Source: Echinococcus granulosus (Eukaryota > Platyhelminthes > Cestoda > Cyclophyllidea > Taeniidae). Taken from it: a stretch of 64,000 bases of DNA. Both the position numbers and the translations under genes were made by a program. The DNA is taken from positions 1,239,107 to 1,303,106 of the forward strand of contig NW_020170382.1 of the NCBI RefSeq assembly GCF_000524195.1. The letters run 5' to 3'. This document shows, piece after piece, positions 13,238 to 26,481 of the stretch. Below the pieces are notes generated by a model, which made no database searches, was not told the origin of the DNA, and saw only the letters and a program-made list of their open reading frames with translations. Positions within the stretch are counted from its first letter, which is position 1. Each line of letters opens with the position of its first letter.

Positions 13238-16200
13238 ATGAATTTGGGCCTAAATGACAACTGTAAGTCAATTACTTAAATTTGCTATGTTTTCCACATG
13301 TGATAAGCTGATCCTAAACCAAAAATGGGCAAAAAAATCATGAAGGTTTTCTTCTCTTTGGGACCGAGCAGCTATTTAACATTTATTTTTCATCTACCTT
13401 CAAGCCCCTTAGGGGTTAGTATAAGTTGCACATCTATTTTTGTATGCAACCAACATTTCTCATCTGTTAAAATGTGTAGTAAGTTGATTTCTTCCTAAAT
13501 TAGTCGACAAAGTACCGTTTAAAATACCCGCCTTTTTATTACGGTGAGGCAGGTGACAAACAATAATAGTACCGATTCAAAAGACTAGCCTGTCTATAGG
13601 TTGTCGTCAAATGCCTCTAGTCGACCAGTCACCTTTTGCTATAGATATACCTCCGGAAATAACAAAGAAAAGGTTGTTTATTTTTTTATTAATTTTAAAG
13701 TAACGAAGTTAAGACTCTGATGTAAGTATTTCTTTCAATGATCTGCAAAATACAGGACCACGCTTAAAATATTCTATTCGATTTTTGCACAAATACCTAG
13801 TAATATGTATACGAAGTCATATAATCGTTCTGCTTCCAGTTCCACCTCCCAAATTTTGCAAACTGATCCGTATTCAGTCGTTCATCGTGGAAACCAAAGC
13901 CGACGCTACCGATCTACTCTAGTCGGTCACTTTGATTATTTATACTAGTGTCCTAGGTGTACGCCAATGATTACGCTACTGAGGAAAGTAGAATTGAGGG
14001 TCTTTTCTGTGATGAGACTGCTCTTCACCAGTTTCTCGATCGGGTCACTCCTATCATTTGCACACACCTAGAACAAAATTTACGTAGCAAAGCTTGGGAT
14101 AGGTATGTCAAAGACACTTATGAACCCATCGAAGCACTTTCCGAACCAATTCTCCGACTAAACTATGCCCCCAAATCATTGAAAGTAAGCCCCATGCTAA
14201 AAAAATGCCATTTAGGAAACGCTAGCAGTTATGTTCCATCGATGTTGCGTGGAATTCAACCGGCTCCGTGGTGGCCGTTTCGTATCCTTGAGAAATTGTA
14301 TTCAAGTTAATCGCAGGGTTCCGCTAATATCCACAGATAGAGGTTACTACAATAACTCCTTTAGTTGTAGTGCTTATTAAGTTGTTGCTAAAACGTACTA
14401 CCACCAATTTATAAGGAATACCTTTCTGCATTTTTTACTTTCCTGTGATTGCCACCTTTTCACGCCTTAACTCAGGTAACCGCAGATATGGGCAGGACTT
14501 TCATGTCAACTGGTGCACGCATACGGCGTACCTAGCACTATGGAATGTAACCAAAAGTCACGTTGATCCCGTAAAACCTGATTACATCTTCGAAACTAAT
14601 TGCTGTGTAAGCTCAATGGCTTTCTGCAACGAGGACGCACCTCTAGTTGCCGGGGGAACCGTTTCTGGTGGGATTAATCTGCGTCTTTCGTAAACGAGCC
14701 TATTGTTTTTATTAATTTGCTGTTCCCATTCACCAGTATTAAGTATCCAGTATCCAAGTACTTATGAATTTCCTTTTAGAAATAAATATTTTGCCATTGA
14801 CGAGATGCTTGCTTGCATAGCGACCTTTGAAGTTCTGTGAAAACGCATGCAAATGGTCATAAATATACATAGTTATGACACCTCAGGGAGAAAAAATGGC
14901 CTAAATTCTTGTGTGTCACTAAATTCATAACATCTGGATAAAATTTGATACAGGAATGCTAGTAAAATAGACATCTATGACTGCTTCCAGTTAGAGTCGA
15001 ATGAAAGCAAAGATTATGCAAGTCTTGAATGGGTAGGGTTTTAATCTATCCTGGAAATGAAAATAAGAACTTTTTAGTCACTGCTATCATAAAAGTTCTG
15101 CATAGATTTCTGTATGCAGGTGAACTTATCATTTGGAGTCTCTCAAAGGAAGGTGACAGTCGTGTCGCCGCATGTGGCTGCATTGAGGGGGGGCATCAGG
15201 ACTCGGTCACCGGGATCTTTTGGATTTCACAAAAGGACCTCAACACCTACACCTCTAGCTTCACCACGGAACATCACCTGGTGACAGTTGGAGCTGATGG
15301 TCGAATTATTTGTTGGAACCTTCAGAAGATGCATTCATCGGTGTTCAGTTTGAAGCCGGTGAGAATGTACGTTCCATAAATGTGTCCACGCGCATTTCTA
15401 TTAGGAAAAATTTGCCAAATCTAGCTTCATTGGTCGGAGAGCATCGGCAGACATACTTCACGCCGTGTTTACATCGAACATGTCCTTCTGTACACACTTC
15501 AAATCATACCTCTAGTTCGGTTTAGTTTTTTAAAGGGTGCGCAAATTGCATCACCGTTGTCTTCTCATAACTGCACCGCAACTTGTTCCAAGCATTTGGT
15601 TGTATTTTTTTGACTGAGAACTCAATATAACGTTGTTGTATTTGATGGGAATTACTTTGGTTGGTACGTAAGTGCTAATGGTCTCTACTCAGCACCTGAT
15701 TCCTCTGATATTACAATATTCATAAAATAAATGTCTTTTTTAGTATCAAACCGCACATTTTCGGTAGAAATACAGTTAATTCGATGAAGTGGAAGTTACA
15801 CCTTTTAAGCATAAAATGCTAAATTTATTTCATGAAAATTGTAAACTGACAATTTTTTGGTATTTTGCTAAATAAAATCCGGTATTCCTGCAAGAAAGCC
15901 CGGTTCAAACATATCCATCAGTACGAAATCGATATATGAATGATCCTTTATCAAATACATATGAGAAATTGCTTTGAATGGGGAGCAATTTCGAATTGCA
16001 TTAATTCATTACTCTCCTCCGACTGAAGTTACCAAGTCACAGGAAAGGACCAATCGAGCGGGTCACTGAGAGATGTCAATGCCTGCAGCAAAAGCAGCGA
16101 GGGCCTCGGGTCGGAGGGTGCTACGCATTCGGTGGGAATCTCGACAGCGACGTTTTCGCCGCACTCTACAGAAACGAACCTTGGCCATCCGCTTCATCTC

Positions 16201-18789
16201 CCTCTCTTTCTCCTCGGCACTGAGAGCGGCGGAGTGCTGATAGCGCATCTCGAGGTGCTCCACTGGACTTCTTCCACCTCTGGTGAGTCAATTTGGTTAG
16301 CATGGGAGCCCATATTTTAAGCTTTTAAATGCTGACATACTTGTGAGTGTTTTCCGCTGTCTTTAAGGTCCTGAATTCACAAACGCGCTTGCATCACCGG
16401 TTAAGTATGTTCTGGCACGATACTTCGCGCCTATCCACTGCGTGGCCTGGAGTTTCTCCGACCGAAACCTTGCTACCGTCAGTGGAGCCTTTCCTGGTGT
16501 TCATGTAAATCATCCTCCTTATGATATCCTAGTAGCCTCATAATTTCATTTTGCATGGTGAGTAGGTGGTACTTTGTGCTACTCTGGGTTTGTATTCATT
16601 GAAACCCAACAGTATGTGCTATTCGAAGTTCAAGGTTTTGTTATTGTAATTTGGTTTTATATTTTTCACTTCATGAAAACAAGTATTCTGGCAAAAAGTG
16701 ACGTGATAATCTCGCCTTTGGTATCATCTATTCATTTTATTATTCAGTTTTGTTGAAGCGAGCACTCCGTTCCTTAAACATTGACGGCGTAATGACGTAA
16801 AAGGCCACTCTAGACTTAAGTCTCTAATGCTGAGTAAGTTCGGTACCTTCAACAATTATTAGGTTTTATTGTCATTTTTTTACAAAACCACCCTATCATT
16901 CATTAAGTTTAATTAGCTTTTGTAAAAAAAATTATTTAACAGTTCACTAAAATTGAACTTGGCTTTGAAGCTTGTTGCCAGACCGTGTGAGCCTTTTAGG
17001 AAGTAGTTTTTAGGTGAACTAATGTTTCACACAAGTGTATTAGATTTCAAATAATTTTACTCGGTAATTTATAGGCTATTGTCACAACTTCGTGCAGGAG
17101 CTAAAAGGGTTAACAGAGTATGATACTCGTCTCCTGCTTGTCTACAATTACGTGGTGATCGACTTACCCTAGGAGAAGCCATGTGACATGAGATTTAGGG
17201 TGTTGCTTTACTACAAGCACTGGAAAGGCTCGAGAGTCATCAGCACGGCTTCTTACCACCACCATCACTTGGATAAGATTGAGAAAGAATGGAAAAGCCT
17301 CCATGGCAGTCTAAACAACTTACGCGGATATTCCTCCGCTGTAGATATACAACATCCTCGAACGTACCCGTATCTACACGCTGGGTACAGAGGAGGGCCA
17401 GATCTTTGCTATGTACTTCCTTCACAGTCCATCCTCTCGCAGTTATCAGTACCGATCACTGTTAGCCTGCGGTTCCGCGCGCGGTACGATCACGGTCTAT
17501 GACCTCCGCTATGGCAGCGACGTCAGCGGTGATAGCAACGAGGGCGAGGTTTTTGTGTCCACCAAGCGTTGCGTACTGCAATGCCGCACAGATGCGAGCG
17601 CTGCCAACCCCGTCATGTGTATGGCCTCTAGCGATGGCGTGTGAGTGATGCCGACTACCTTCAGTTTTAAACAGAATAAGGAATAAAAGTGATCATTTGA
17701 TTGCATGAATATGCTTACTCCTTTCCAAAGTTAATAGATCCATCAGATTCTTTCATCCTTAGTTTCCCCCACCTCTAGGTAGACAGAAAGGCCTAAAAAT
17801 ACCTGTGGTTTTTTGCTGCTATCTCACCAAGTTCTAGATAATTTCCAGTTTTCCTCAGAATTCGATCTGGCATTGATAAATTGGATCATGAAATCGTTTC
17901 ATCATGAATGGTGTATTGCTTCATAAAACTTTGTCCATGATGATTTCCTCTGCAGTCGTATTTATTTTGAAACAGTAGTGATTAAAATTAACTCCGCATT
18001 TTATTCCTAAATCGGAGTATAAATATATTTACTCATAATTACTAGTGCTGCGTGCATTTATGTGCTCAAACGTGTATAGAACTATCCCGTTATGAGCACA
18101 AACCTTTATGAATTTAGGTCTTTAAGTGCCCAGTTTAATCAATGTTAAAGTCAGAAACTTTTCAAAATTTTATTGTGTCTGCCAGGCCATACACCCGCCG
18201 ACATGACATTTTTCATCTACGAAGGCATTTTCCTTCCACAGAATGCTTTTTATTTTTCACCATCGCATGTGAGCGCGTATTTGGGGGCCGAGGTCATGAG
18301 AAAATTGTAAAACTAGAGAAGGAATGATGGAAAGTATTTATTAGCTGTTACGCACAAAGAACATATTTGATGGGTTTGACGGGATATTTGGACTAGAAAT
18401 GGTATCATATATGTCTCCAGGCTGTCAACTCCTGAGGACAACAAATAACTTCAATCGCCTAAATATTTTGCACCAGGTTTAACAAAGATACAACCATAGT
18501 GGAACGAAGCAAGATTTGAGTGTTCTTTAGACTAAGAGGCTAAAGCTTCATCATTCGAAACTCAAAAAGCTTTCCTTACACTTCCTTCACTCCTTCATAT
18601 CATTGATTAGTAAAGATATAGCTCATGTTCCATCTGACATCGTCTTTTATATACGTTATATTCCATTTACTACATATTTTTTGTAGAGATTCCCTAATGG
18701 CTGTGGGCAGCAGGGACGGGACAGTTACCATTTTCGATACTTCTAATGTAAAATCTTTAGACTTTTCTGTTGATACACCTCAGTATTAA
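13238..18789 (+). CDS. DYNC2I2: dynein-2 intermediate chain 2 (WDR34)
   Basis: WD-repeat intermediate chain of cytoplasmic dynein-2, the retrograde motor of intraflagellar transport in cilia. Firm exons: 13957-14184, 14229-14281, 14486-14667, 15120-15358, 16048-16282 (acceptor tentative), 16368-16504, 17345-17640, 18687-18789. They give about 490 residues in phase (human 536 in all). Matches to human WDR34 are AWNSTGSVVAV, CTHTAYLALWNV, PLVAGGTVSGELIIWSL, HLVTVGADGRIICWNL, FLLGTESGGV, IHCVAWSFSDRNL, LLACGSARGTITVYDL and VGSRDGTVTIFDTS. The N-terminus is weaker: 13238-13262 (ATG, then a GTAAGT donor) and an exon from 13840 carrying IVETKADAT, like human WETKSCQT. That second exon has no GT donor before its stop, so its junction to 13957 is unresolved; a GC donor at 13905 would be in frame. 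Intron 14282-14485 looks U12-type. The gene ends 388 bp from the GLYCTK stop, tail-to-tail. Confidence 0.88.
14282..14485 (+). other. candidate U12-type (minor spliceosome) intron
   Basis: The intron between AWNSTGSVVAV and YGQDF of DYNC2I2 begins GTATCCTTGA, close to the U12 donor consensus RTATCCTTT. It carries CGCCTTAAC at 14,463-14,471, close to the U12 branch consensus TTCCTTAAC. The branch A at 14,470 is 15 nt from the final AG, in the U12 range. Using this acceptor restores the conserved protein in phase (TC+A giving Ser). No other donor I placed in the window resembles this. Confidence 0.7.
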
Positions 18790-19177
18790 GATGTCATTCT
18801 TCCACTATCCTCTTAGCACACTAATTTCCCTTCTCCTGCTCACCTGCATTCTTCATCTTTTCAAATTTACAAATTTATGGGTCTTAAAAGCGAACTTTTC
18901 AATCAAAAATCGGTATTCATTGTTTTGGGCGTTCAGAGCCAGCAGATCAAAGACTCGTAAAGAAATAACATTAAGCCCAGAGAGTTTCCCTTCCCAATCG
19001 ACATTCCGATCTGCCGATGATAAATTGTTTGTATTTTCGGTTAACGTTCCATGTAGCAGGAAGTCAATAAACCTAAAATGAAGTAAGCTTCAATTTGTCA
19101 CATAAAGCTTGGTGTAAAGACGAAAATTTCTCATTAGCGATACCAGTTATGTAGATCAGGTGAAAGTCGATCGTGCC
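18790..19177. other. convergent 3' flank of DYNC2I2 and GLYCTK
   Basis: 388 bp between the two stop codons. It must hold the 3' ends of both transcripts. An AATAAA sits at 19,066-19,071 on the + strand. I saw no canonical hexamer for the - strand gene here, so the two transcripts may overlap. Confidence 0.45.
19066..19071 (+). terminator. polyadenylation signal, DYNC2I2
   Basis: AATAAA 277 bases after the DYNC2I2 stop and about 110 bases before the GLYCTK stop on the other strand. Confidence 0.5.
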
Positions 19178-22100
19178 CTAGGCATAGACACCAATGAGGC
19201 ACATAAAGAGATCCATGACATTAGTGCCGGTGAGACGCGCAGGCAAGAAGTGGCCTCTATCTGCATCAACCTGGCTCCGCACGAAAAAGCCATATGAGTC
19301 ACCAGAGGCCAGACATTGTCTCGCCATCTTAGCCTCTTCCGCGTCCCTGATCATCTCCTCAGTTGACCACGCGCCCGCCCCAAACGCCGTAGGACCATCT
19401 AGACCGTCGGAAGCTCGGGCGAAGAGGCTAATGTGGACGGAGACGGGTGGATGAGGTGGCGGTGGTGACGGTGAGGACTGATCAGTGCGGAGGTCGAACC
19501 AGTGCACACCGGCAGTGAGAGCCGCGTGACTACAGCGCCCACCGTTGATACTTTGTGCTCTCTCACCAACGACTTTGACTGTCGCTTCTCCACCGAGGAG
19601 GAGACAGACACCGCTGAGAAAGCGACCTCTTGATATTCCCTCCAAAGGCAGCTGACCACTGGCAACTTTAGCCACCAGGTAGCAAGCGTGCACGAGATCG
19701 CGGTAGTACTCCTTCCTGCCGGTCACGCGCTTCTGCGCAGCTTTTAAACGGTCTCCCTGTAAATGTGAAAGTAGCTGTCGAATCTCTGATCAAATTGTAG
19801 ATCAACGTCCAGTATGAATTATACATTTTGCTATCTAACTAGATGAATCTTTGTGGACTATGGATGAACTCATATTAAACAAAGCAAAGTAAACTCATAC
19901 ATGCGTACCATCATTTCAGTGACGTGTCTCGATGTACATTCGGGTTTCTTCAGGAAAACCTGAATAAGTCGTCGAAGCCCCCACGATAGATCGGCGATGG
20001 CGATAGCTCTTTCGGTCATGTCTCCATTTATTGCGTCAGTGAGGATGATTGGTAGGATGCATCTGAAACGAATATGGAAGGATTCGTCATATTTCTTCCA
20101 AAAGTAAAAACAGTTTTATCTCAAGCCTAAAAGATTCGAAATTACTGCGGAATTGGTTCATTAAGGTAATTCAATCTACGAAACTGGGTTTGTATTATTA
20201 CTCTGTGTTAATACGCTAGGTGATTAGAATGCAATATTTTGGGTTTGGAGGAAGTTTAAATTTGTAAAAAGCGCAAATCCGAAGTAAAGGATAAATACTC
20301 GTTTATAATGCCACTTTTTAGTTTAGCGAGTGTGCTAGTCAAACAGTGCATCCGACTACGTTGACTGAACTATCTGATTCAGTTAGTGAGAGTAAGGGCA
20401 ACACTTGACAGAGAACCAACTCAAAGCTTTCCACAGGGGTCCTACGGAAGATGTCCTGCTGCAAGACAGTGCTATTCAACGGTAGACAGGAGGGGTTCAC
20501 TTTTGCGGCATCGTGTGCAGCCGCCTCTAGAGCCATTGACAGACTGCCGATGATGTGGTTGACTGGCCTTGGTTCCACTACGGAAGGATTTGTCCCAGTT
20601 CCCCGCCGTAACATGAGAAAATTCTTCACCTCCACCGGAATCTAAGCAAAAAAGTGGGCAAGGAGTCGTGTTAATGACTTTAATTGTGTCGCTCGAAAGG
20701 CAGAAATTAGTCTAGACAAGTAATTTGCCCGATTAATTTGTATTTTTAGCGCTATCGAATCGTTCTTTTTAGATGGGGAATTTGACAATCAAAATTCTGA
20801 ATCCCGAAAATTCAACACTTGCCCAATGTAAGTACTGGACTCCTTCTTAAAAAGTGTAATGGAGCTAATTAGTTTGATCTAAATGAGGACCGTTGACAAA
20901 TGATCTGCTATCATCTGCAATACCTATCGGCAATCATCGATATCAGCAATCTTCATGGCTTTCACGGTTCATATTTGCCAAAACCAGCTTTGTGCTTAAG
21001 AGTTTTGTAAATTAACCCGTGTTTCAAAATCCTGTGCGTAAATGCACGATAGTTTGTGAAAAGTGCTTCTGAATATCCATGAAGGATGTAAAAGGGGCAG
21101 TCTTTGCTAGTTCAATAAATTTTTTTATTTGTGGAGAAAATTCGCATATGGATGGATTGCACGATATTCAAAATGTAGAAATTTGGTGCTTGGTGATTAC
21201 TCCTTAAGACAAAGTGAGGTCGAGTCAGTCCCATGGAGGACTTTAACAAATAGCTTTAATCTGATTTGAATACAAAGAGCGCTCCTTCATTTTTATGGGG
21301 GGTTCGGTTTCGTGCTCACTATTCCGAGGTAATTATTTCGTTGAAGGTAGTTTCATCGCAAGGCTTTAGCTACTCCCACAAAGGATGTGAATTTAGGTCT
21401 TAGATGCGAATAAAAAGTTGGGGGAAATAAAAGGAGAAATCTAGACGACTTTGACAATTAAACCAAAATACTGCGTTTCATCAAGCCAACGAAGGTAGGC
21501 TTTAATATTAATTTAAGGGACCTTCAAGCGAAGTAACTAAAACTCACTTTGTCACGGAGTCCGTACTTATCAAGGGTGGAAAGAGCACTGTCAAATGGCG
21601 AGACTCCATTGAGACTTTCTGTCTCTACGTAAGTCGGCCCACTGGCGATGAAACGGATCGGATCGCCAATCACATCGGAGAGAATGAGACCCACAACCTG
21701 GGCTGGAGCAGCGAAGCGGGCCAAACCACCCGCTTTCATGCAATCGAGACAACTTCGAACGCTGTTCAACTACATATCAATCACAAAATGTATGCCATTT
21801 ATCGCATCATCTCTATGGGGATAGTAAAACTCCCACACACACTTGGTGCCTGAGAACTCAATAACAGATATTTAGTGATGTGACCACGAAGAAAGGCCCC
21901 TGTTTTAATGCCATTAGGGCTCTACCGAAGACTGCATCCGAAATTCACTAACAATACGGCACAGTTACACCGCATAAATCCCAAGCATTGGAGTATTGTA
22001 TTTTACTACCTAATCAAGTTAAAATGAAAGAATGCTGTGAGATCAGTGTTTAAGAATGTTCAATGCATGATCCGAACAGCATAGCCCTTCCTAGAAAATC

Positions 22101-23896
22101 CACCAAAGTTAACCTTCCTCAAAGTATATAATTAAAGTACAAGTTCTCGTATGCAAATAATCTAGCTCACTACGGCCTATTCTTTTTCAGCTTAGCTTTG
22201 AAGCACAGAGAATGATATTTTATGCAAACTTTTGTGCATATTCAATTCTTTTCGTGAAAATTTTGAAAGGTATATTTTCACACAATCGCTAGATAATAAT
22301 CGGAAATGGACATGCATGCAGAGACAATGTCGATTTAGTCCTTAAATTACCCAATTACATAAAGCGCAGGTCAACTAGTATCAACTCAGTAACCCTGTAT
22401 GGATAAAAACTTTCTTCCTGATCGATTTCAACGAAAACCAGACTGATTCTTCTCACACAAAACGCGGTACCACACCAAAGTACTGCTGGGACATTGCGCA
22501 GGTGATACCACCCTTGCAAGTCACTCATCAAAAGTATCTTTGGTGACGCATTAAGGCAAGAAAAATTACTCCGAGAGATACTTTAAAGGTAGCCTTTGTG
22601 AATTTAACAGTCCAAAGGTGGACTTTTAGAAAGTTGCTTAAACAGATTTACCTAGGGATGCAAAGCAGATAGGGACAAACCAATGAAATGAGCTATTTGA
22701 GAACAAAAACAGAGTGGTGTTCAGATTATAATAACTGCACAAAACAAATATGAAATCAGACAAACCTCTTGAATGGCCGCTCCTTCGAGAGAAAGGAGCT
22801 TTGACGTTCTAACAATAGCATCCAGGCTTAAGCGCTTGGCAGAGAAATTGCAAGGAGACACAGTGGGATCAATTGGACTGGGCAGAGTTAATAGTGCCGA
22901 CCCACCACCACTGATGCAGACAAGTAGGAGGTCGCCGGCCTCCATTTCAGCAGCAATTTTAGCCATCTTCAGTGAGGACTTGACCACCTCTTCATTTGGC
23001 TCGTTAGTGCGAGGGCCATAGAATGTAAACACTTTTGATTTGGTACGACTCGCGGATTTGATATCAGCGTCAGAAAAGAGTCTATATTTGAAGGACTTGG
23101 TGTTTATGCAATTTGTTTAAAGACTTTAAAACGCAAAACTAAAGAACGCACTCGGGAGAATCGGCCAATTCTCTATCAGTGGGTTGAGGTATACAGCACA
23201 CGACGGCATCAACTCGAGAATCCAAAATTTTGGTCGTTTGTCTAAAACGGGTTAATATTGTGCGCATGGGAGAGCCAATCTCACCTTACCAGACCCATAG
23301 CTGCTTTTCCGAACCCAAACACATTGAGTCGTCCCGAATAGGTAAATGTGCTACCAGAAATTTTGATGCCATTAGGAAGTGCGGTTACTGTTTGGTCAAT
23401 CTATGTGAAGGAAAATAATTAATAAAATCATCGATCAATGAGTGGTATTGTACGTGAAGGCTGATAAAGTACAGTTCAACTCAATTTCTATGCTTCTTTA
23501 TTAATGATATCTCGTGAAAAAATCCGACAGCTTTATGTTAAACCACAGATATTACGTATTGTTCCAAGTTGTAAACATGCATTTGCGCAAATACGTTACG
23601 CGAAATTCTTAAACACCATAAACACAAATAGGACAACAAACCATTCAAAATATACCATCGATTCATTAAATTGTCTGTTATTCCAAGGTTATACATTACC
23701 CTTTATTATACAAAAGGATTTGAGCTGCAAGTGTATTTTTGGCAAAAATTACTGCAGAAGTTTTTGAACCTATAGAATATTTAACGATTTCAGCAACTAC
23801 CGAAAAATGGGGCACAAAGGTTCTCACCAAGCGACTAGGAATTACGGCCTTAACACCGCTTTCCAAAATCCTCTCGAGCTCCGAAGCCAATGGCAT
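19178..23896 (-). CDS. GLYCTK: D-glycerate 2-kinase (MOFRL family)
   Basis: Phosphorylates D-glycerate to 2-phosphoglycerate, feeding serine and fructose breakdown into glycolysis. Exons: 23828-23896, 23285-23400, 23148-23241, 22766-23095, 21548-21769, about 20340-20641, 19909-20062, 19178-19756. Total about 620 residues (human 523). Motifs in order: FGFGKAAMGL (Lys55, expected catalytic lysine), SGGGSALL (155-162), QVVGLILSDVIGDP, RFIASGPT, ILPIILTDAINGDM, LLGGEATV, DGLDGPTAFGAGA and TGTNVMD. ATG 23,896 gives MPLASELERILESGV, aligned with the start of the human cytosolic form, and no targeting sequence is evident. The family GGRNQE motif reads GGRCSH here, keeping Arg but not Asn-Gln-Glu. 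A proline-rich insert follows, longer than in human. The 3' end of the sixth exon is unresolved: the next exon needs phase 2 and no good donor in that phase was seen. Confidence 0.9.
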
Positions 23897-26481
23897 GACT
23901 TCGTATCCGTTCACGCGACCTTCGACGCGTTTAAATGCATATTTTAGAGAAATTAAAGATGTGGTAGGTTGCAAAATATTTGCCCTTCAAAGCTGGATTT
24001 ACATATCACTTATATGGGACTTTTAGCTATTTGTGTGAACCTAATCAAGCTGTACTTTTTCGATAAAGAGGTATTAAGAACTGTTGCTCTCCAGTTATGC
24101 GGCTAAAATGTTTGCTTATCAGAGTTTGAACTTCTAGAGCTTACTTTAGCTGTTAAGGTATAAAGTGGTCATAATCAAAGCCCTATCACGTTATGCTATG
24201 CATAGTCCTTAGGTTGCCCCAATTTAATTAAGAACAAAATTCACCAGAGACAAATTAGCATAGAATTCAGCAGTGCTTGATATGAGCAGTGAAATCTCAA
24301 TTAATTACCAACTGTATTATGTGTAAGACTTAAAAGTATCCAATACCAAGAGTACGGTCTTCATCCCACCAATGCACGCCATCGGCTCAATGACCACGAT
24401 TTGTGGTTGTTGCAGAGTAACAATGTTATATCTTGGAAGCAATGAGCTCTATTTTCTTTCTGATTACAATGTTACGAGTGTGTGGGTTAGAAAACAGTGT
24501 TTGCCGCGTGTTTCATGCGATGCTGCTTAATTATTTGCATTACCTTTGGTTTTGGGGGCCACCAGGTCTGTTGTTGGCGATACTAGTTGCATCAGCCATG
24601 GTCTTTTGCCAAAGCAGAAAGCTAACAAAAATTAAGCACAGATTTTTGGTGAACCCAGGTGGGTGATATCGGCGGTGCACTCCTACTGCCGTAGGCTCAA
24701 AATTTCAAACTAGTCGTAGTGATTTCGTAGTTTATCTAACGGGGTTTTTTGAATACTCCAGTGCTTATTTCTTTACAGATTGCGCTTCCTTAGGCGGCAT
24801 GATCTTGGGGCCCTGCTAGTAGCTTTTCAGTTCTTCTGCACGCTGGTAGTGTTTTCTTCAGCTCTACTACGACTTCTTATCACTTCAGGGAGATTCGGGG
24901 TGCTACTTTGGGATTCCTATAATATAGTTGCGACCTTTTTGCCCAAAAAGTAAATTACCACCAACAGTTAATTTCTGCGCGATTCCGACTTTTGGACTAT
25001 TCCATAGTAAATATAAGTCACCTACAATCAATTAATGATGAAGTTCGCTTGCAAGCGACGCTTATTTTTACACAATTGGTTGTGGGTTAATCTTCTTTGT
25101 GCTATCCGTTTGATTCGGATAACCTTTGAAGTTCTGCTAAAGGGAAGCCTCACGGTTTACAATATAGCTCTGATTCTAATCCTCAGTAAAGTAGTTCTGG
25201 TCCCTTGACGTTCCAGTCTGGACCTTCACGACCTCATTAATATTATGTAAAATATACAGTTTTGTTCAAAGTATGTTTTTGCTATATGTTGAATAACTAA
25301 GGCGATTTCGGAGAGCGGAAATTACTTCAAAACGAGCGTACTTTCCCTGTGGTTGTATGCATCACGCATTTGTATAACAAATTTGTGTGGATAGCGTAAT
25401 AATCGTCAAAACTCTTGACGTTTTAAGTGTAGTAACCATGTGGGAATGAAATGCTAGAGTTAAGAAAACCTTTACTACCCCAGTTTATGCTAATTTTGGT
25501 GTAGCTGTATTGTTTAACCACGGGCTTTATTGCACACGAAACCTCAAATGGGCACTCACCACGGCATGGTAGGAAGAACTTCCTTCCAAAGGGACCTCTA
25601 AAAGCATCCCCAATGAAAAATACGAGTGTCGACTTCAGGCACCGTCAGTTCGATTCCTGATATATTTGAAGCGATGAAATCACCTTATACAAGAGACTTT
25701 CGGGAATGGAAAATATAGAGAAACGCTGTTGAACAAACACCTCGGAACTACTATCACGCATAGGAGGAATCAGTAACTCCGACTAGTTTTGGACCTCCGT
25801 CATAATTCAAAATTGGCAAGCCCGTTGACTCCCGCGACCTCACCATAAGTTGCGTTAACGCTAGATGCCCTAGTATTTCGCCTTGCATTACGTTGAATCC
25901 CCACCTTTTACAATCGGATTTTCGAGAAGCAGTGAGGCAGACCATTATGAGGAATGAGTTAACACAGCCCAAAGGGCTTAAAGAATTAACGAAGCGACTG
26001 GCGAATAGCAAAAATAGCGCACCGTCGGTTTTTTGCATTGTCGCCTCCTGACGACTTTGATGCAAAAAACTGAAGTGAGGTCAAATACACTCAGCAGCAC
26101 GTCCACCGTGCGAACAAGATACTCTGATTTGAAACAAATGAGCAGAGTAAAACGGATAGACAGATTCAACGACAGAGATTTAACGAACACGACCAAATTC
26201 ACGGCCTTGGCGCCACCGCTGAGTATAAAGTAGCAAGATAGACTTTTCGGTGGTTGTAAGCTTGCGACACGAGAAAGAGGTTAAAAGTAGGGCATAACAA
26301 AATGAAAAGTGTGGAATACACGACGGATCACCCGCACCCTTTATCCACAAAAGGGGACACATAATGTAAACAACAAAGGAACATTAGTTTGTGTTGTTAT
26401 TATTAATAAGCATATCAAACGCACACCTATTGTACAAATTTCAAAAGAAGTTATAACCGTGACTATACAATAGGTATTCCC
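23897..26481. other. intergenic, GLYCTK to YARS2
   Basis: About 2.6 kb between the GLYCTK start and the YARS2 stop, both genes on the - strand. It should hold the GLYCTK promoter and the YARS2 3' end. Open frames at 24,433-24,666, 25,754-26,065, 25,978-26,202 and 26,180-26,362 have no recognisable content. A tRNA B-box-like string at 25,648 has no matching A box. Confidence 0.4.

Noticed and set aside
25648..25657. GTTCGATTCC, a tRNA B-box-like string
   Set aside because: No A box at the right distance upstream and no cloverleaf stems could be drawn around it.
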